A stretch of 64,000 bases of DNA from Svornostia sp051306365 (GCA_051306365.1 JBPPNC010000087.1:62001-126000); one strand, 5' to 3'. Numbered from the stretch's first letter, positions 24,294-33,226 are shown. Notes: a model not told the origin generated them from the letters alone. Made by a program: numbers and translations.

Positions 24294-25973
24294 TCAGCGG
24301 CGCTTGGCGCGGATGACGACCTTCTGCCCGGCACGCACGTCGCGGCGCTGGCCGCGCAGGCGGTCGAACACCGAGACCACGCCGCTGAACACGCGCACCG
24401 AGGTCGCCTTGCACGTGTCGACGGTCTGCCACTCGGTGCCGCGGACGGTCGCCGACCCGTACTTGCCATCGGTGCGGAAGCGTCCGTCGCCGCGGGCGAC
24501 GACCCGGCGCTCGCGGCGGCCTTTGCGCTTGCGCTGAGACGCCTTCGCGAAGGTCCGGATCGCGGCGCGCGAGCGCTTCTTCGCGCGCGCCGTCGTGCAG
24601 CCCGGCAGGGGCGCGACGAGCTTGACCTTGGTGATCGGGTTGCGGCCGGCGTCCTGATCGATCGTCACGAGGCCCCGCGTCAGCGTCGTCGTGCGGACCT
24701 GGCCGGCCTGCGCGACGCTGACCGCCAGACCGCCGCGCTCGGTGTCGAAGACCGACCCGTCGGTCACGAGGTCGGGCTCGCGAACCGCGAGCGCCGTGCT
24801 CGTGCCACGCTGGCGCACGAACGCGGTGCCGCTCGTGGGCGCGAGCCCGAGCGACCGATCGGTGACGGGCGCGGGGATCTGCCCCACGTCCGTCGCGCCG
24901 CGCACGCGGCTGTTCGCGGTGTCGGCGATGAGCATCCCGCCCGTCGAGGTGCGGACGACGTCGCCGGGGTCCGTCAGGCGCGAGGCCGAGGCAGGGCCGC
25001 CGTCTCCCGACAGGCCGGGCTGCGTGCCGGCGACGGTGAAGATCGTGCCGAGCGGCGTGATGCGGCGGATGCGGTCGTTCCCCGTGTCGGCGATGAGCAG
25101 CGCGCCGTTCGTCAGCGGGGTGACACCGGACGGCGCGTCGAATTGCGCGTTCACGGCTGGGCCGCCGTCGCCGCCCGCGCCCTTCGTGCCGCCCGCGATC
25201 GTCGTGATGTTCCCGTCCGGCGCGACCCGTCGAATCCGGTCGTTCCCCGTGTCCGCGATCGCGATCCCGCCGTCGGCGAGCGGCGCGACGTCGCGCGGGA
25301 AGCTCAGCTGCGCAGCCGTCGCCGCGCCACCGTCGCCCGCCGCGCCTTCGGTGCCGGTCCCGGCGAACGTGGTGATCGTGCCGTCGGGGGCGATGCGGCG
25401 GATGCGGTGGTTGCCGGTGTCCGCCACCAGCAGCGAGCCGTCGGCCAGCTGGGCGACGTCACGCGGCGAGTCGAGCTGCGCCGCCGTGGCGGGCCCCCCG
25501 TCGCCGCCGAAGCCGCGGGTCGTGCCCGCCATGGTTCGGATGATCCCGTCGGGGGTGACGCGCCGCAGACGGTGGTTGCCGGTGTCGGCGATGACGTAGG
25601 AGCCGTCGGCGAGCGGCGTCACGCCCTGCGGCGCGTTGATCTGCGCGTTGTCGGCCGGCCCCCCGTCGCCGCTCAGTCCGGGGACGTCGGTGCCGTCACC
25701 TGCCACGCGCACGATGAGCGACCCGTCGGCGGTCACGCGGCGGATGCGGCTGTTCGCCGTGTCAGCGATGAGCACGCCGCCGCCGATCTGCGGGGGAGCG
25801 GCATCCGCGTCGCGCGGCGTGTTCAGCAGCGCCAGGCCGGGCGGGCCGCCGTCGCCACCGGCGCCCTGCACGCTGCCCGCGATGTTGAAGATCGTCCCGT
25901 CGGCGCCGTGGGCGGCCGGTGCTGCGGCAAGTGCGGCGAGCACGACGAACGGGGTGAGGGCCGGGCGGCGCAT
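24294..25973 (-). CDS. Exported NHL-repeat beta-propeller protein
   Basis: A 559-residue secreted protein. The start ATG at 25973 (GGAGAG site) precedes a signal peptide (FVVLAALAAAPAAHA). About six repeats of 50-56 residues follow, each with the pattern GDGGPA..AQ...P..V..L.DG...IADTGN.RIRRV.PDG.I.T.AG, a six-bladed NHL propeller. The last 180 residues include an SVAQAGQVRTTTLTRGLVTIDQD strand region and a basic C-terminal beta domain (VFSGVVSVFDRLRGQRRDVRAG) resembling FecR/iron-dicitrate-sensor repeats. NHL propellers usually bind proteins or sugars. No anchor is visible, and the partner is unknown. Confidence 0.82.
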   Translation of the reverse strand: MRRPALTPFVVLAALAAAPAAHGADGTIFNIAGSVQGAGGDGGPPGLALLNTPRDADAAPPQIGGGVLIADTANSRIRRVTADGSLIVRVAGDGTDVPGLSGDGGPADNAQINAPQGVTPLADGSYVIADTGNHRLRRVTPDGIIRTMAGTTRGFGGDGGPATAAQLDSPRDVAQLADGSLLVADTGNHRIRRIAPDGTITTFAGTGTEGAAGDGGAATAAQLSFPRDVAPLADGGIAIADTGNDRIRRVAPDGNITTIAGGTKGAGGDGGPAVNAQFDAPSGVTPLTNGALLIADTGNDRIRRITPLGTIFTVAGTQPGLSGDGGPASASRLTDPGDVVRTSTGGMLIADTANSRVRGATDVGQIPAPVTDRSLGLAPTSGTAFVRQRGTSTALAVREPDLVTDGSVFDTERGGLAVSVAQAGQVRTTTLTRGLVTIDQDAGRNPITKVKLVAPLPGCTTARAKKRSRAAIRTFAKASQRKRKGRRERRVVARGDGRFRTDGKYGSATVRGTEWQTVDTCKATSVRVFSGVVSVFDRLRGQRRDVRAGQKVVIRAKRR

Positions 25974-26093
25974 ACGGTCTCTCCGGACAGTAGACCCGCG
26001 CGGGGGAGCGGAGGTGCGCTCCCGCGACGCTCCCTGTGTCGGGTGCGCGACGTTTGCCGGCCCTCCCCGGCGCGGACGGGGCATGATGTGTTC

Positions 26094-26306
26094 ATGCGTG
26101 ATGTGACCATCCGCGGGGACGTGATCCGCCTCGGGCAGCTGCTCAAGCTGGCCGGCATCGCCGATTCCGGTGGCGAGGCGCGTGTGCTCCTGGAGGAGGA
26201 CACTGTGCAGGTCAACGGCGAGCCGGAGAACCGCCGCGGACGGCAGCTGCACGACGGCGACGTCGTGGTACACGGCGACGAGACCGTCCGCGTGGTCGCC
26301 GGCTGA
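26094..26306 (+). CDS. Small S4-domain RNA-binding protein
   Basis: A 70-residue protein that is essentially one S4 fold of the YbcJ/YaaA type: IRLGQLLKLAGIADSGGEARVLL (helical RNA-binding part), then VQVNGEPENRRGRQLHDGDVV. Such stand-alone S4 proteins bind structured RNA, often on the ribosome. ATG 26094 is chosen; an in-frame GTG lies 6 nt upstream. It converges on the ABC1-like gene, 4 nt stop to stop. Confidence 0.85.
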   Translation: MRDVTIRGDVIRLGQLLKLAGIADSGGEARVLLEEDTVQVNGEPENRRGRQLHDGDVVVHGDETVRVVAG

Positions 26307-26310
26307 GTCG

Positions 26311-27483
26311 TTACGGCGCGGGCGCGTCGAGCGCCGCCTGCGCGACGTCGATCTCGGCGCCGAGGCGCGCGAGGACGGCGAGCACCTGCGCGGTGGCGCG
26401 TGCGATCCACAGGTCGTCCGGGGTCGCAGCGACTTCCGGCACGAGCCGGAGCAGGGCGGGGGCCTCCGCGTCGCCGCGCTCGGCGAGGGCCAGCAGCGCG
26501 GCGGCGTCGAGCACCATCGGCCCGTCGGCGAGGGGCGACGCGATCGCCCGCAGCGGGACGTGCGCCACGCGCGCCGCATCGGGTGGCACCATCGCCGCCC
26601 GCTCTGCCGCGGCGGCGAGGGCCGCGGGCATGTCGTCCCGCAGCGCCGCGAGCGCAGCGAGGCCGAGCCTGGCGCGTTCGGGCGTGACCTGGCGGGCGAC
26701 GCCCGCGCCGAGCAGCCCGATCCGGCCGTCCCCCAGCACCACGACGTGACCGGGGCGCGCATCGAGCAGCGCCAGCCCGGCGTCGCGCGCGGCACTGACG
26801 TGGGCGTGGACGATCGCGGTCGCGGCAGCCGCCGCGTCGAGGGGCCGCGCCCCTTCGTGCAGGGTGCGGCCGCGGAGCAGGTCGCTGACGAGCACGCCGG
26901 GCGCGGCGAGGTCCGTGTGCGGACGGGGCACGACGATGCCCTCGACGTGCCGGATCGCTCGGGCCACGCGGCGTTGCATGTCCGCCTCGTGCTCGAGATC
27001 GATCTCGTCGGAGGTCTGCTCGCGCACATCGCGCAGGAACGCGCCGGCGTCGATGGCGGGGAAGGCCGCGCCGAGCGGCATGGCGAGCGTCTCCAGCAGC
27101 GAGAGGTCGGCCCGCACCGCGCGGTCCAGCCCGGGGCGCCGCACCTTGACCGCCACCGCGGTGCCGTCGAGCTCGCCGCGGTGCACCTGGGACGCTGCGC
27201 GCACGGCGATGGGCTCGTCGGAGAGGTCGTCGAGGACCCTGCCCGGTGCCTTGCCCCACGCCTCCTTCAGTGCCTTCTCGATGGCCTTGCGGTCGAGTGG
27301 CTCGGGCGTCGACAGGTCCCCCAGGGCGCGATCCACGCCGGCGTGCAGCCACTCCGGGACGGCGGCGGGATCGACGAGGTCCGCCGCGCGGGTCAGCGCC
27401 ACCCGTCCGCTCGGCGCCTGGCGCGCAAGGCGCAGCGCGGTGTCGATCAGGGTCCGGAGGGCGGGCGGGAGCTCGGTCGGCAC
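26311..27483 (-). CDS. Degenerate ABC1/AarF kinase-like protein
   Basis: A 390-residue member of the ABC1/UbiB family starting at GTG 27483. The ABC1 signature region is recognisable (AASQVHRGELDGTAVAVKVRRPGLDRAVRADLS) with the ATP-binding Lys, and the downstream DLEHEADMQRRVARAI helix is typical. The catalytic part has decayed: where family members read D-x-H-P-G-N this protein has DARPGH, and the metal-binding DFG region reads LLGAG. It is therefore probably a pseudokinase or lipid-binding protein. It follows the NAD-binding_4 reductase by 23 nt on the same strand, suggesting joint expression. A canonical paralogue lies at 36685. Confidence 0.8.
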   Translation of the reverse strand: MPTELPPALRTLIDTALRLARQAPSGRVALTRAADLVDPAAVPEWLHAGVDRALGDLSTPEPLDRKAIEKALKEAWGKAPGRVLDDLSDEPIAVRAASQVHRGELDGTAVAVKVRRPGLDRAVRADLSLLETLAMPLGAAFPAIDAGAFLRDVREQTSDEIDLEHEADMQRRVARAIRHVEGIVVPRPHTDLAAPGVLVSDLLRGRTLHEGARPLDAAAAATAIVHAHVSAARDAGLALLDARPGHVVVLGDGRIGLLGAGVARQVTPERARLGLAALAALRDDMPAALAAAAERAAMVPPDAARVAHVPLRAIASPLADGPMVLDAAALLALAERGDAEAPALLRLVPEVAATPDDLWIARATAQVLAVLARLGAEIDVAQAALDAPAP

Positions 27484-27506
27484 GCGGCCGAACCTTAGAA
27501 CGTCGT

Positions 27507-28700
27507 TCAGGCCGCTGCGGAGACCGCGTCGCGCGTGACTTCGGCCCGCGGCGGGATGCGCTTGCCCCAGTTGGCGAGCACGGCGAAGTCGAGCAGGCGC
27601 TCGGCGTAGGCGGAGAAGCGCGGCGGCGCGATCCCGTGCCGCTCGAGCGCGGCCTGGGTGGACCGCGCGTCGTAGCGCGTCTCGACCTCGAAGTACGGGA
27701 AGTACGGCTTGCTGCGCGCGAGCACCGTGCGCGCTTTGCTGCCGCCGAGCAGGCCGAGTGCCGGGGCAGCCAGGACGCGGAACGCGGTGGGGTGGATGAT
27801 CGCCGGCGTGCCCTTGGCGAAGTAGTCGACGGCCGTCTCGCGGATCTCCCGCAGCGTCGGCGCGAGGTCCCCGGCGGTGAGCATGTGCGTGGACACCCCG
27901 GCCGGCGCGGGTTCGCGCATGAGCGCCCACATCCCGTCGGCGACGTAGTCCACCGGCACGACGTCGATGATGCCGTCGAGCCGGCCTGGCAGCACGGTGT
28001 ACTGGCCCTTGGCGTAACTGCGGTACGGGCCGTAGAGCACGTTGAAGCTCGTCGTCCAGCCGGTCTGGCGCTCGCCGACGACGATCGACGGCCGGAAGAT
28101 CTGCGTCGGCAGATCCCATGCGGTGGCGGCGTCGCGCACCAGGACCTCGGCTTCGTGCTTCGTCTGCTCGTAGGCGTTGCGGAACCGCTGGCCGCACTGC
28201 AGCTGCCCGGGGCCGAAGCTCCCGCGGTGGCGCCCGGCGACGTACGCCGTGGACACATAGGAGAACCGCTCGAGGCCGTCGCCGCGCCCGGCGCAGCGCC
28301 GTGCGAGGTCGAGCATCCGGCGGGTGCCGTCGACGTTGATGCGCCGCGACTCGTCGAGCGGCAGGACGAACGAGATGGACGCCGCGCAGTGCAGGATCCC
28401 CGTGACGCGGTCGGCGAGCAGGTCGTGCGTGGGCCCGTCGAGGTCGAGCCCGGGAGCCTCGAGGTCGGCGGCGATCGCCGTCAGCCGATGTTCGGGCGCG
28501 GGGCCCGGGAGGATCATCGCGAGCGCCTCGCGGAGGCGGCCGGCGGCTGCGTCGTCGTCGTCGGCGCGGATGAGCGCGACCACATGGCGGTCGCTCTCGG
28601 CGAGGACCCTGGCGAGGACCTGCATCCCGAGGAACCCGGTGGCGCCGGTGAGCAGGAGAGCTCCGTCGGGGATGTGATCGCGCTCGGTCAGAGCCCCCAT
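27507..28700 (-). CDS. NAD-binding_4 (thioester-reductase-like) SDR
   Basis: A 397-residue extended SDR of the male-sterility/thioester reductase type. The nucleotide motif is LTGATGFLGMQVLARVL near residue 18, followed by ILHCAASISF, INVDGTRRMLDLAR, SYVSTAYVAG and YEQTKHEAE (YxxxK); VPVDYVADGM is also conserved. Such domains reduce thioester-bound fatty acyl groups or act in polyketide and lipid tailoring. The 130-residue C-terminal part (GTPAIIHPTAFRVLAAPALG) resembles the fatty-acyl-CoA reductase tail. The start ATG at 28700 lacks a strong ribosome site. It is upstream of the degenerate ABC1 gene. Confidence 0.82.
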   Translation of the reverse strand: MGALTERDHIPDGALLLTGATGFLGMQVLARVLAESDRHVVALIRADDDDAAAGRLREALAMILPGPAPEHRLTAIAADLEAPGLDLDGPTHDLLADRVTGILHCAASISFVLPLDESRRINVDGTRRMLDLARRCAGRGDGLERFSYVSTAYVAGRHRGSFGPGQLQCGQRFRNAYEQTKHEAEVLVRDAATAWDLPTQIFRPSIVVGERQTGWTTSFNVLYGPYRSYAKGQYTVLPGRLDGIIDVVPVDYVADGMWALMREPAPAGVSTHMLTAGDLAPTLREIRETAVDYFAKGTPAIIHPTAFRVLAAPALGLLGGSKARTVLARSKPYFPYFEVETRYDARSTQAALERHGIAPPRFSAYAERLLDFAVLANWGKRIPPRAEVTRDAVSAAA

Positions 28701-28821
28701 CTTGCGGGAGAAACGATCGGTACGGTAGAGCGCCAGTGCGCCAAAAGGGCGAACTCTCCGGCAGGGGTCGGCCCCCGCGCGACGGACCGCTTTCGCACCC
28801 ATCGCGCGGGAGCCGACGCGC

Positions 28822-29538
28822 CTATGCCGTCTGGGCGGTGCCGGTGGCCGGCGGGACGTACGAGCCGTCCTGGTTGGTCTCGCCCTGCTTGCGGGCGTGG
28901 GGCTCGCCGGGGCCACCCGGGCCGGGTGCGGGGCCACGTCCGCCGCGCCGCTCGCCGAGATGCTCGATGTGGTCTTCGAGGTGCTCGGCGATCTCGTCGC
29001 GCTGCGCCTTGGTGATGTCGCCCTCCTTGACCTGCTGGTCGAGGCGCGCGAGCGCGGCCTTCTTCACGGCGGCCTTCACGTCGGCGAGATCCTTGTCCTG
29101 CGCCTTCGCGATCCGCGCGATGGTCTTGCCGTCCCGCAGTTGCTCCACGAGCTTGGCCTCGGTCAGCCCGAGGGCCTTCGCAGTGTCGGCCATCAGCTCA
29201 CGGCCGCCGCCCGGGCGGCCGGGCCCGCCGTGGCCGCGGCCACCCTTGCCGCCGCCGAGGACCAGGCCGCTCTCGGCCTGGCGCCTCTTGATCTCGTCGG
29301 CCTGGGCCTGCGTGATCTTGCCGGCCTTCACGGCCTCTTCGAGCTGTGCGGACTGCCCGGCCTGCAGCGCGGCGCGCAGCTCCTCCGGGGTCACGTCGAG
29401 CTTCTTGGCAGCGGTGTCGAGCACGGTCTTCTCGCGCTCCCCGGCCTCATCGGTCTGGGTGGCGGCGACGGCGCCGGCCGACCCTGCCGCGAGGGCGACG
29501 AGGGTGCCGCCGATGACCGCGATGCGTCTGGTCGTCAT
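28822..29538 (-). CDS. Exported helical repeat protein, function unknown
   Basis: A 238-residue secreted protein with a signal peptide (IAVIGGTLVALAAGSAGAVAA). The mature part contains two related helical modules: VLDTAAKKLDVTPEELRAAL...GKITQAQADEIKRR, and MADTAKALGLTEAKLVEQL...GDITKAQRDEIAEHL. They are separated by a Gly-rich linker (GGGKGGRGHGGPGRPGGG), and the C-terminus is Gly/Pro-rich. The module resembles those in DUF2680-type and other small exported proteins with no known activity. ATG 29538 has a CAGGAG site 7 nt upstream. Confidence 0.7.
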   Translation of the reverse strand: MTTRRIAVIGGTLVALAAGSAGAVAATQTDEAGEREKTVLDTAAKKLDVTPEELRAALQAGQSAQLEEAVKAGKITQAQADEIKRRQAESGLVLGGGKGGRGHGGPGRPGGGRELMADTAKALGLTEAKLVEQLRDGKTIARIAKAQDKDLADVKAAVKKAALARLDQQVKEGDITKAQRDEIAEHLEDHIEHLGERRGGRGPAPGPGGPGEPHARKQGETNQDGSYVPPATGTAQTA

Positions 29539-29632
29539 GGGGTCTCCTGGCTGTGGGGGTTGGCGGAAGGATCGATCCCGTCCCTCGGAGCGGCCTGCGG
29601 CGACCCTGAGACTTCTCTGAGAGTCTTGGGCG

Positions 29633-30004
29633 ATGGCCGTCGATCCCACTGGTGCTGACCTCAAGCGGCTGCTGGCCGAGGAGACCCATCCGCACGGCCC
29701 GTGCGTGATGCTCAACCTCCTGAAGTTCAAGGAGGGCGGCCGCGCGGACTACGACGAGTACGCCCGGAGGATCGTGCCGTTCCTCGACCGGGTCGGCGGC
29801 GAGATCATCTACGCGGGCGAGTGCTCCACGGCGCTGGTGGCCCCCGACGGCCACGACTGGGATGCGGTGCTGCTCGTGCGGTACCCGACCCGGCAGGCGT
29901 TCAGCCTGATGGTCGCCGACCGGGAGTACCAGGAGATCACCGGGCTGCGGTCGGGCGCGCTGGAGGAGGCCGTCCTCCAGGCGACGATTCCCTGGCCGCA
30001 CTGA
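29633..30004 (+). CDS. DUF1330 family protein
   Basis: A 123-residue protein with the dimeric alpha-beta barrel fold of DUF1330: VMLNLLKFKEGGRADYDEYAR, GGEIIYAGEC and AVLLVRYPTRQAFSLMVADREY are the conserved blocks. The function is unknown. It sits 46 nt upstream of an acyl-CoA dehydrogenase on the same strand. Confidence 0.87.
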   Translation: MAVDPTGADLKRLLAEETHPHGPCVMLNLLKFKEGGRADYDEYARRIVPFLDRVGGEIIYAGECSTALVAPDGHDWDAVLLVRYPTRQAFSLMVADREYQEITGLRSGALEEAVLQATIPWPH

Positions 30005-30050
30005 GCCGGGGTACGGGGTAGCGTACGGCGCAACCCCCGGGAGGCAGACG

Positions 30051-31349
30051 ATGGCGTGGGATTTCCAGACTGAGCCTGAGTACCAGGCAAAGCTCGACTG
30101 GGCGCGCGGCTTCGTGCGCGAGGAGATCTGGCCGCTGGAGACCGTCTTCAGCGAACTCAGCCAGGCGCAGCTCGACCGCGTCTACGCGCCGCTGCAGGAC
30201 CGCGTCAAGGAACAGGGCCTCTGGGCCGCGCACCTCGATCCCGAGCTCGGCGGCCAGGGCTACGGCCAGGTCAAGCTCGGGCTGCTGCACGAGATCCTCG
30301 GCACATCGCCCTTCGCCCCGAATGCGTTCGGCTGCCAGGCGCCGGACTCCGGGAACAGCGAGATCCTCGCGCTCGCGGGCACGCCCGAGCAGAAGGAACG
30401 CTGGCTCGAACCGCTGCTCGCCGGCGACATCAAGTCCGCGTTCAGCATGACCGAGCCCAACGCGGGCGCAGACCCCACCCTGCTGCAGACGACGGCGGTG
30501 CGCGACGGTGACGAGTGGGTCATCAACGGGCACAAGTGGTTCTCCTCGAACGCGTCGATCGCCGACGTGCTCATCGTCATGGCCGTGACCGACCCGGACG
30601 CACGGCCGCACCAGCGCGCGTCGATGTTCGTCGTCCCCGCCGACACGCCGGGCGTGAACATCCTGCGCGACGTCGCGACGATGGAGCACCCGCAGGAGGA
30701 GTACGGGAAGCTCGGCGGGCACGCGGAGATCCTGTACGAGGACGTGCGGGTCCCCGCCGACGCGCTGCTCGGCGCCGAGGGCGCGGGCTTCCTCATCGCG
30801 CAGCACCGGCTCGGCCCCGGGCGCATCCACCACTGCATGCGCTGGCTGGGCGTGTCCAGCCGCGCGTTCGACATGCTCTGTGAGCGCGCGACCTACCGCT
30901 ACGCGTTCGGCGGCGTGCTGGCCGAGAAGCAGACGGTGCAGAACTGGATCGCCGACAGCGCCGCACAGATGCAGGCCGCACGGCTCATGACCCTGCATGC
31001 CGCGTGGCGGATGGACACCGAGGGGCCGGCCGCGGCGCGCACGGACATCTCGATGATCAAGTTCTTCGGCGCGGGCGTGCTGCATGACGTCATCGACCGC
31101 GCGGTGCAGCTGCACGGCTCGCTCGGCTACTCGACCGACCTGCCGCTCGAGGCGATGTACCGCTTCGCCCGCGCCGCGCGAATCTACGACGGGCCCGACG
31201 AGGTCCATCGTCAGTCGGTCGCCCGGCAGGTGCTGCGCGGCTACGCGCCTCCGGCCGACGCGGTGCCGACCGAACACGTCCCGACCCGGCGTGCCGTCGC
31301 CCGCGAGAAGTTCGCCGACATCCTCGACGCGGTCACGGCGAACGACTGA
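30051..31349 (+). CDS. Acyl-CoA dehydrogenase
   Basis: A 432-residue FAD-dependent acyl-CoA dehydrogenase, slightly longer than the usual 380-400. Blocks seen are AFSMTEPNAGADPT, INGHKWFSSNASIADV and VPAD in the flavin-binding middle part, GPGRIHHCMRWLG, FGGVLAEKQTVQNWIAD, and the C-terminal VQLHGSLGYSTDLPLEAMYRFAR with YDGPDEVHRQSVARQ. The ending resembles the ACAD10/11-like branch. The GGGAGG site before ATG 30051 is strong and a TAGCGT -10 box lies about 30 nt upstream. The acyl substrate is unknown. Confidence 0.9.
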   Translation: MAWDFQTEPEYQAKLDWARGFVREEIWPLETVFSELSQAQLDRVYAPLQDRVKEQGLWAAHLDPELGGQGYGQVKLGLLHEILGTSPFAPNAFGCQAPDSGNSEILALAGTPEQKERWLEPLLAGDIKSAFSMTEPNAGADPTLLQTTAVRDGDEWVINGHKWFSSNASIADVLIVMAVTDPDARPHQRASMFVVPADTPGVNILRDVATMEHPQEEYGKLGGHAEILYEDVRVPADALLGAEGAGFLIAQHRLGPGRIHHCMRWLGVSSRAFDMLCERATYRYAFGGVLAEKQTVQNWIADSAAQMQAARLMTLHAAWRMDTEGPAAARTDISMIKFFGAGVLHDVIDRAVQLHGSLGYSTDLPLEAMYRFARAARIYDGPDEVHRQSVARQVLRGYAPPADAVPTEHVPTRRAVAREKFADILDAVTAND

Positions 31350-31424
31350 CGGACGCCGAAGGCGTGACCGCCGTCGCGGCGACGACGGCGGGCATCGTGA
31401 TGGGCGTCGCGCCGCTGCTGGCGC

Positions 31425-31698
31425 GCCGATCTGCTCGGCGCGGTCAGCGAGGTCGGCCCAGAGGTCGGCGTGCACGCGCGCATGGCGCGGAGATCCGCGG
31501 CGAAGTCCTCGTCGGGCCTGGGCGCTGAGGCGAGGAGTTCACGGAAACCGCTCTGCCGTGATGAGCTGGCGACGCGGCGCCCCGATGATCGCGACAGGGC
31601 TGCCTGCTCGTGTGACCTCGATCTCCTCGCCGGCGGCGACCCGTCCGAGCACGTCGGAGAATCCGCGCGAAGCCTTCGGTGGCGGTCAGGCGAGCCAT
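31425..31698 (-). pseudogene. Decayed Phd/YefM-type antitoxin
   Basis: Minus-strand reading from ATG 31698 starts MARLTATE. After removal of one extra G near 31672 it continues ASRGFSDVLGRVAAGEEIEV and TRAGSPVAIIGAPRR, the standard fold of Phd/YefM antitoxins. A second one-base insertion in the TTT run near 31545 is needed to read ERFRELLASAPRPDEDF. A third indel near 31470 leads to RVHADLWADLADRAEQI. No toxin gene follows: the next sequence is the end of the convergent acyl-CoA dehydrogenase. This is an orphan relic. Confidence 0.65.
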
Positions 31699-31750
31699 GG
31701 AGGGAACGTGTCAGATACATCTGATGACCGCCGGGGATTCGACAGCAGTC

Positions 31751-31767
31751 GTTGCGCGTGCAACAAT
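31751..31767 (+). promoter_or_regulatory. Promoter and small palindrome before the flippase-like gene
   Basis: AACAAT (31762-31767) lies exactly 7 nt before GTG 31775. It overlaps a 5-bp palindrome GTTGC-GCGT-GCAAC (31751-31764) that could bind a regulator. Confidence 0.4.
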
Positions 31768-31774
31768 CGACCGG

Positions 31775-32857
31775 GTGTCGGCCGCACCCGAGGTCCAGCC
31801 TTCCCCCACCACGACGCTCCCCAAAGGGTTCGAGCTGCGCAAGCTCGTCCGGCGCGCCGTGCAGGTCGCGCTGCTCATCGGCGTGTTCGTGCTCATCGTG
31901 CTGCTCGCGCCCGGGCTCGGCGAGGTGCGCGGCTACCTGGGCGCGGCCGATCCGTGGTGGGGCGCGCTCGCCGTCACCTTCGAGCTTCTCTCGTGCCTCT
32001 CGTACGTCCTGATGTTCCGCCCGGTGTTCTGCAAGCGCATGTCGTGGGCGATGAGCTCGAAGATCGGCTGGTCCGAGCTCGGTGTCGGCGCGATCGTGCC
32101 CGCCAGCGGCGCGGCCGGCCTGGCGCTCGGCGCCTGGGCACTGACGCAGGCGGGCATGTCGCTGCAGTACGTCGCCCGCCGTTCGGTGGCGTTCTTCACG
32201 ATCAAGAGCTCGGTGAACTTCCTGGCGGTCGCGGTGCTCGGCACGCTCATGGCGCTCGGCCTCGTCGGCCCGCCGATGACGCTGGGGCTCACCGCGCTCC
32301 CCGCCGCGATGTCGGTCGCGACGATCGCGATCGTCCTCGCCCTGCCGAAGCTCGGCGACGGCGGTCCGATCCCCGAGGACGCGTCGCGGCTGCGTCGCTG
32401 GTCGGGCCACGCGCGCGCGAGTGTCATCCACGGTGTCCGCGAGGCCGCGGAGATCGTCCGCCAGCGCGACGCGCTGGTGATCATCGGTGCCGTCGGCTAC
32501 TGGGCCTGGGACAACGCGGTGCTGTGGGCGACGTTCCAGTCCTTCGGCGCGGATGTCGACCTCAGCATCATCCTCATGGGCTACCTCATCGGCCAGCTCG
32601 GCGGCCTGCTGCCGATCCCCGGCGGTGTCGGTGGTATCGACGGCGGCCTCATCGGCACGCTCATCGTGTTCGGAGCGCCCGCCGCGGTGACCGTCGCGGC
32701 GGTGCTCGTCTACCGCGTCATCCTGTTCTGGCTGCCGCTCATCGGCGGCGGCATCGCGTTCGTGGGGCTGACGCGCGCGCTCAAGCAGGGTGACGTCGTG
32801 TGCGCCCCGCCTGACATGAACGACCTGCCGGCCGTCTACCTGCCGATGCGGCCGTGA
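31775..32857 (+). CDS. Lysylphosphatidylglycerol synthase/UPF0104-like membrane protein
   Basis: A 360-residue integral membrane protein with about eight hydrophobic spans, matching the flippase-like domain shared by the N-terminus of MprF and the AglD/UPF0104 family. Visible pieces are VALLIGVFVLIVLLAPGL, the conserved SELGVGAIVPASGAAGL region, VAFFTIKSSVNFLAV and the family hallmark GGLLPIPGGVGGIDGGLIG near residue 285. Related proteins move or modify membrane lipids. No synthetase domain is attached, so lipid translocation is the more likely role. The GTG start at 31775 fits the leaderless pattern. Confidence 0.82.
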   Translation: MSAAPEVQPSPTTTLPKGFELRKLVRRAVQVALLIGVFVLIVLLAPGLGEVRGYLGAADPWWGALAVTFELLSCLSYVLMFRPVFCKRMSWAMSSKIGWSELGVGAIVPASGAAGLALGAWALTQAGMSLQYVARRSVAFFTIKSSVNFLAVAVLGTLMALGLVGPPMTLGLTALPAAMSVATIAIVLALPKLGDGGPIPEDASRLRRWSGHARASVIHGVREAAEIVRQRDALVIIGAVGYWAWDNAVLWATFQSFGADVDLSIILMGYLIGQLGGLLPIPGGVGGIDGGLIGTLIVFGAPAAVTVAAVLVYRVILFWLPLIGGGIAFVGLTRALKQGDVVCAPPDMNDLPAVYLPMRP

Positions 32858-32860
32858 GGC

Positions 32861-33226
32861 TCAGCTGTACGGCTTGTACCGGCCGTGCAGCATGAGGTCG
32901 TTGCCGTCCGGGTCGGTGAACAGCGCCATGTGGCAGACGCCGGTATCGAGCGTTTCGCCGAAGAACTCGACACCCTTGGCCTCCAGCTCGTCGCGCGCGG
33001 CGGTGATGTCGTCGACATGAAGCGCGAGGTGGGCGTTCTTCTGCGGCGCGAACGGCACGCCCTGCTTCTCGGGCTCCCAGATGCCGAGGCACGTCTCGCC
33101 GACCCAGAACTCGTGGTCGCTGTGCTCATCGGCGCGCAGGCCGAGCGTGTCGCGGTAGAACGCACGGGAGCGTTCGGCATCCTGCGAGGGGATGCCGACG
33201 AAGTCGAGCTTGGTGATGGTGGGCAT
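32861..33226 (-). CDS. VOC (glyoxalase-like) protein
   Basis: A 121-residue protein of the vicinal oxygen chelate superfamily, with two beta-alpha-beta-beta-beta modules: KLDFVGIPSQDAERSRAFYRD and AHLALHVDDITAARDELEAKG, ending ALFTDPDGNDLMLHGRY. The final EhGR-type metal Glu is replaced (LMLHG), so metal binding may differ. Specificity is unknown. It converges on the membrane protein gene with 3 nt between stops. Confidence 0.87.
   Translation of the reverse strand: MPTITKLDFVGIPSQDAERSRAFYRDTLGLRADEHSDHEFWVGETCLGIWEPEKQGVPFAPQKNAHLALHVDDITAARDELEAKGVEFFGETLDTGVCHMALFTDPDGNDLMLHGRYKPYS

Noticed and set aside
25000..25900. Periodic repeats suggesting a CRISPR array or satellite
   Set aside because: The period of about 165 bp encodes successive NHL blades (IADTGN...RIRRV) and lies inside one frame; there are no unique spacers.
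24246..26306. 686-codon plus-strand frame opposite the NHL gene
   Set aside because: Only its last 71 codons (the S4 protein) look real; the rest mirrors the NHL repeats.
26311..29015. Long plus-strand frames opposite the ABC1-like and reductase genes
   Set aside because: They are shadows; the minus strand shows SDR and ABC1 motifs.
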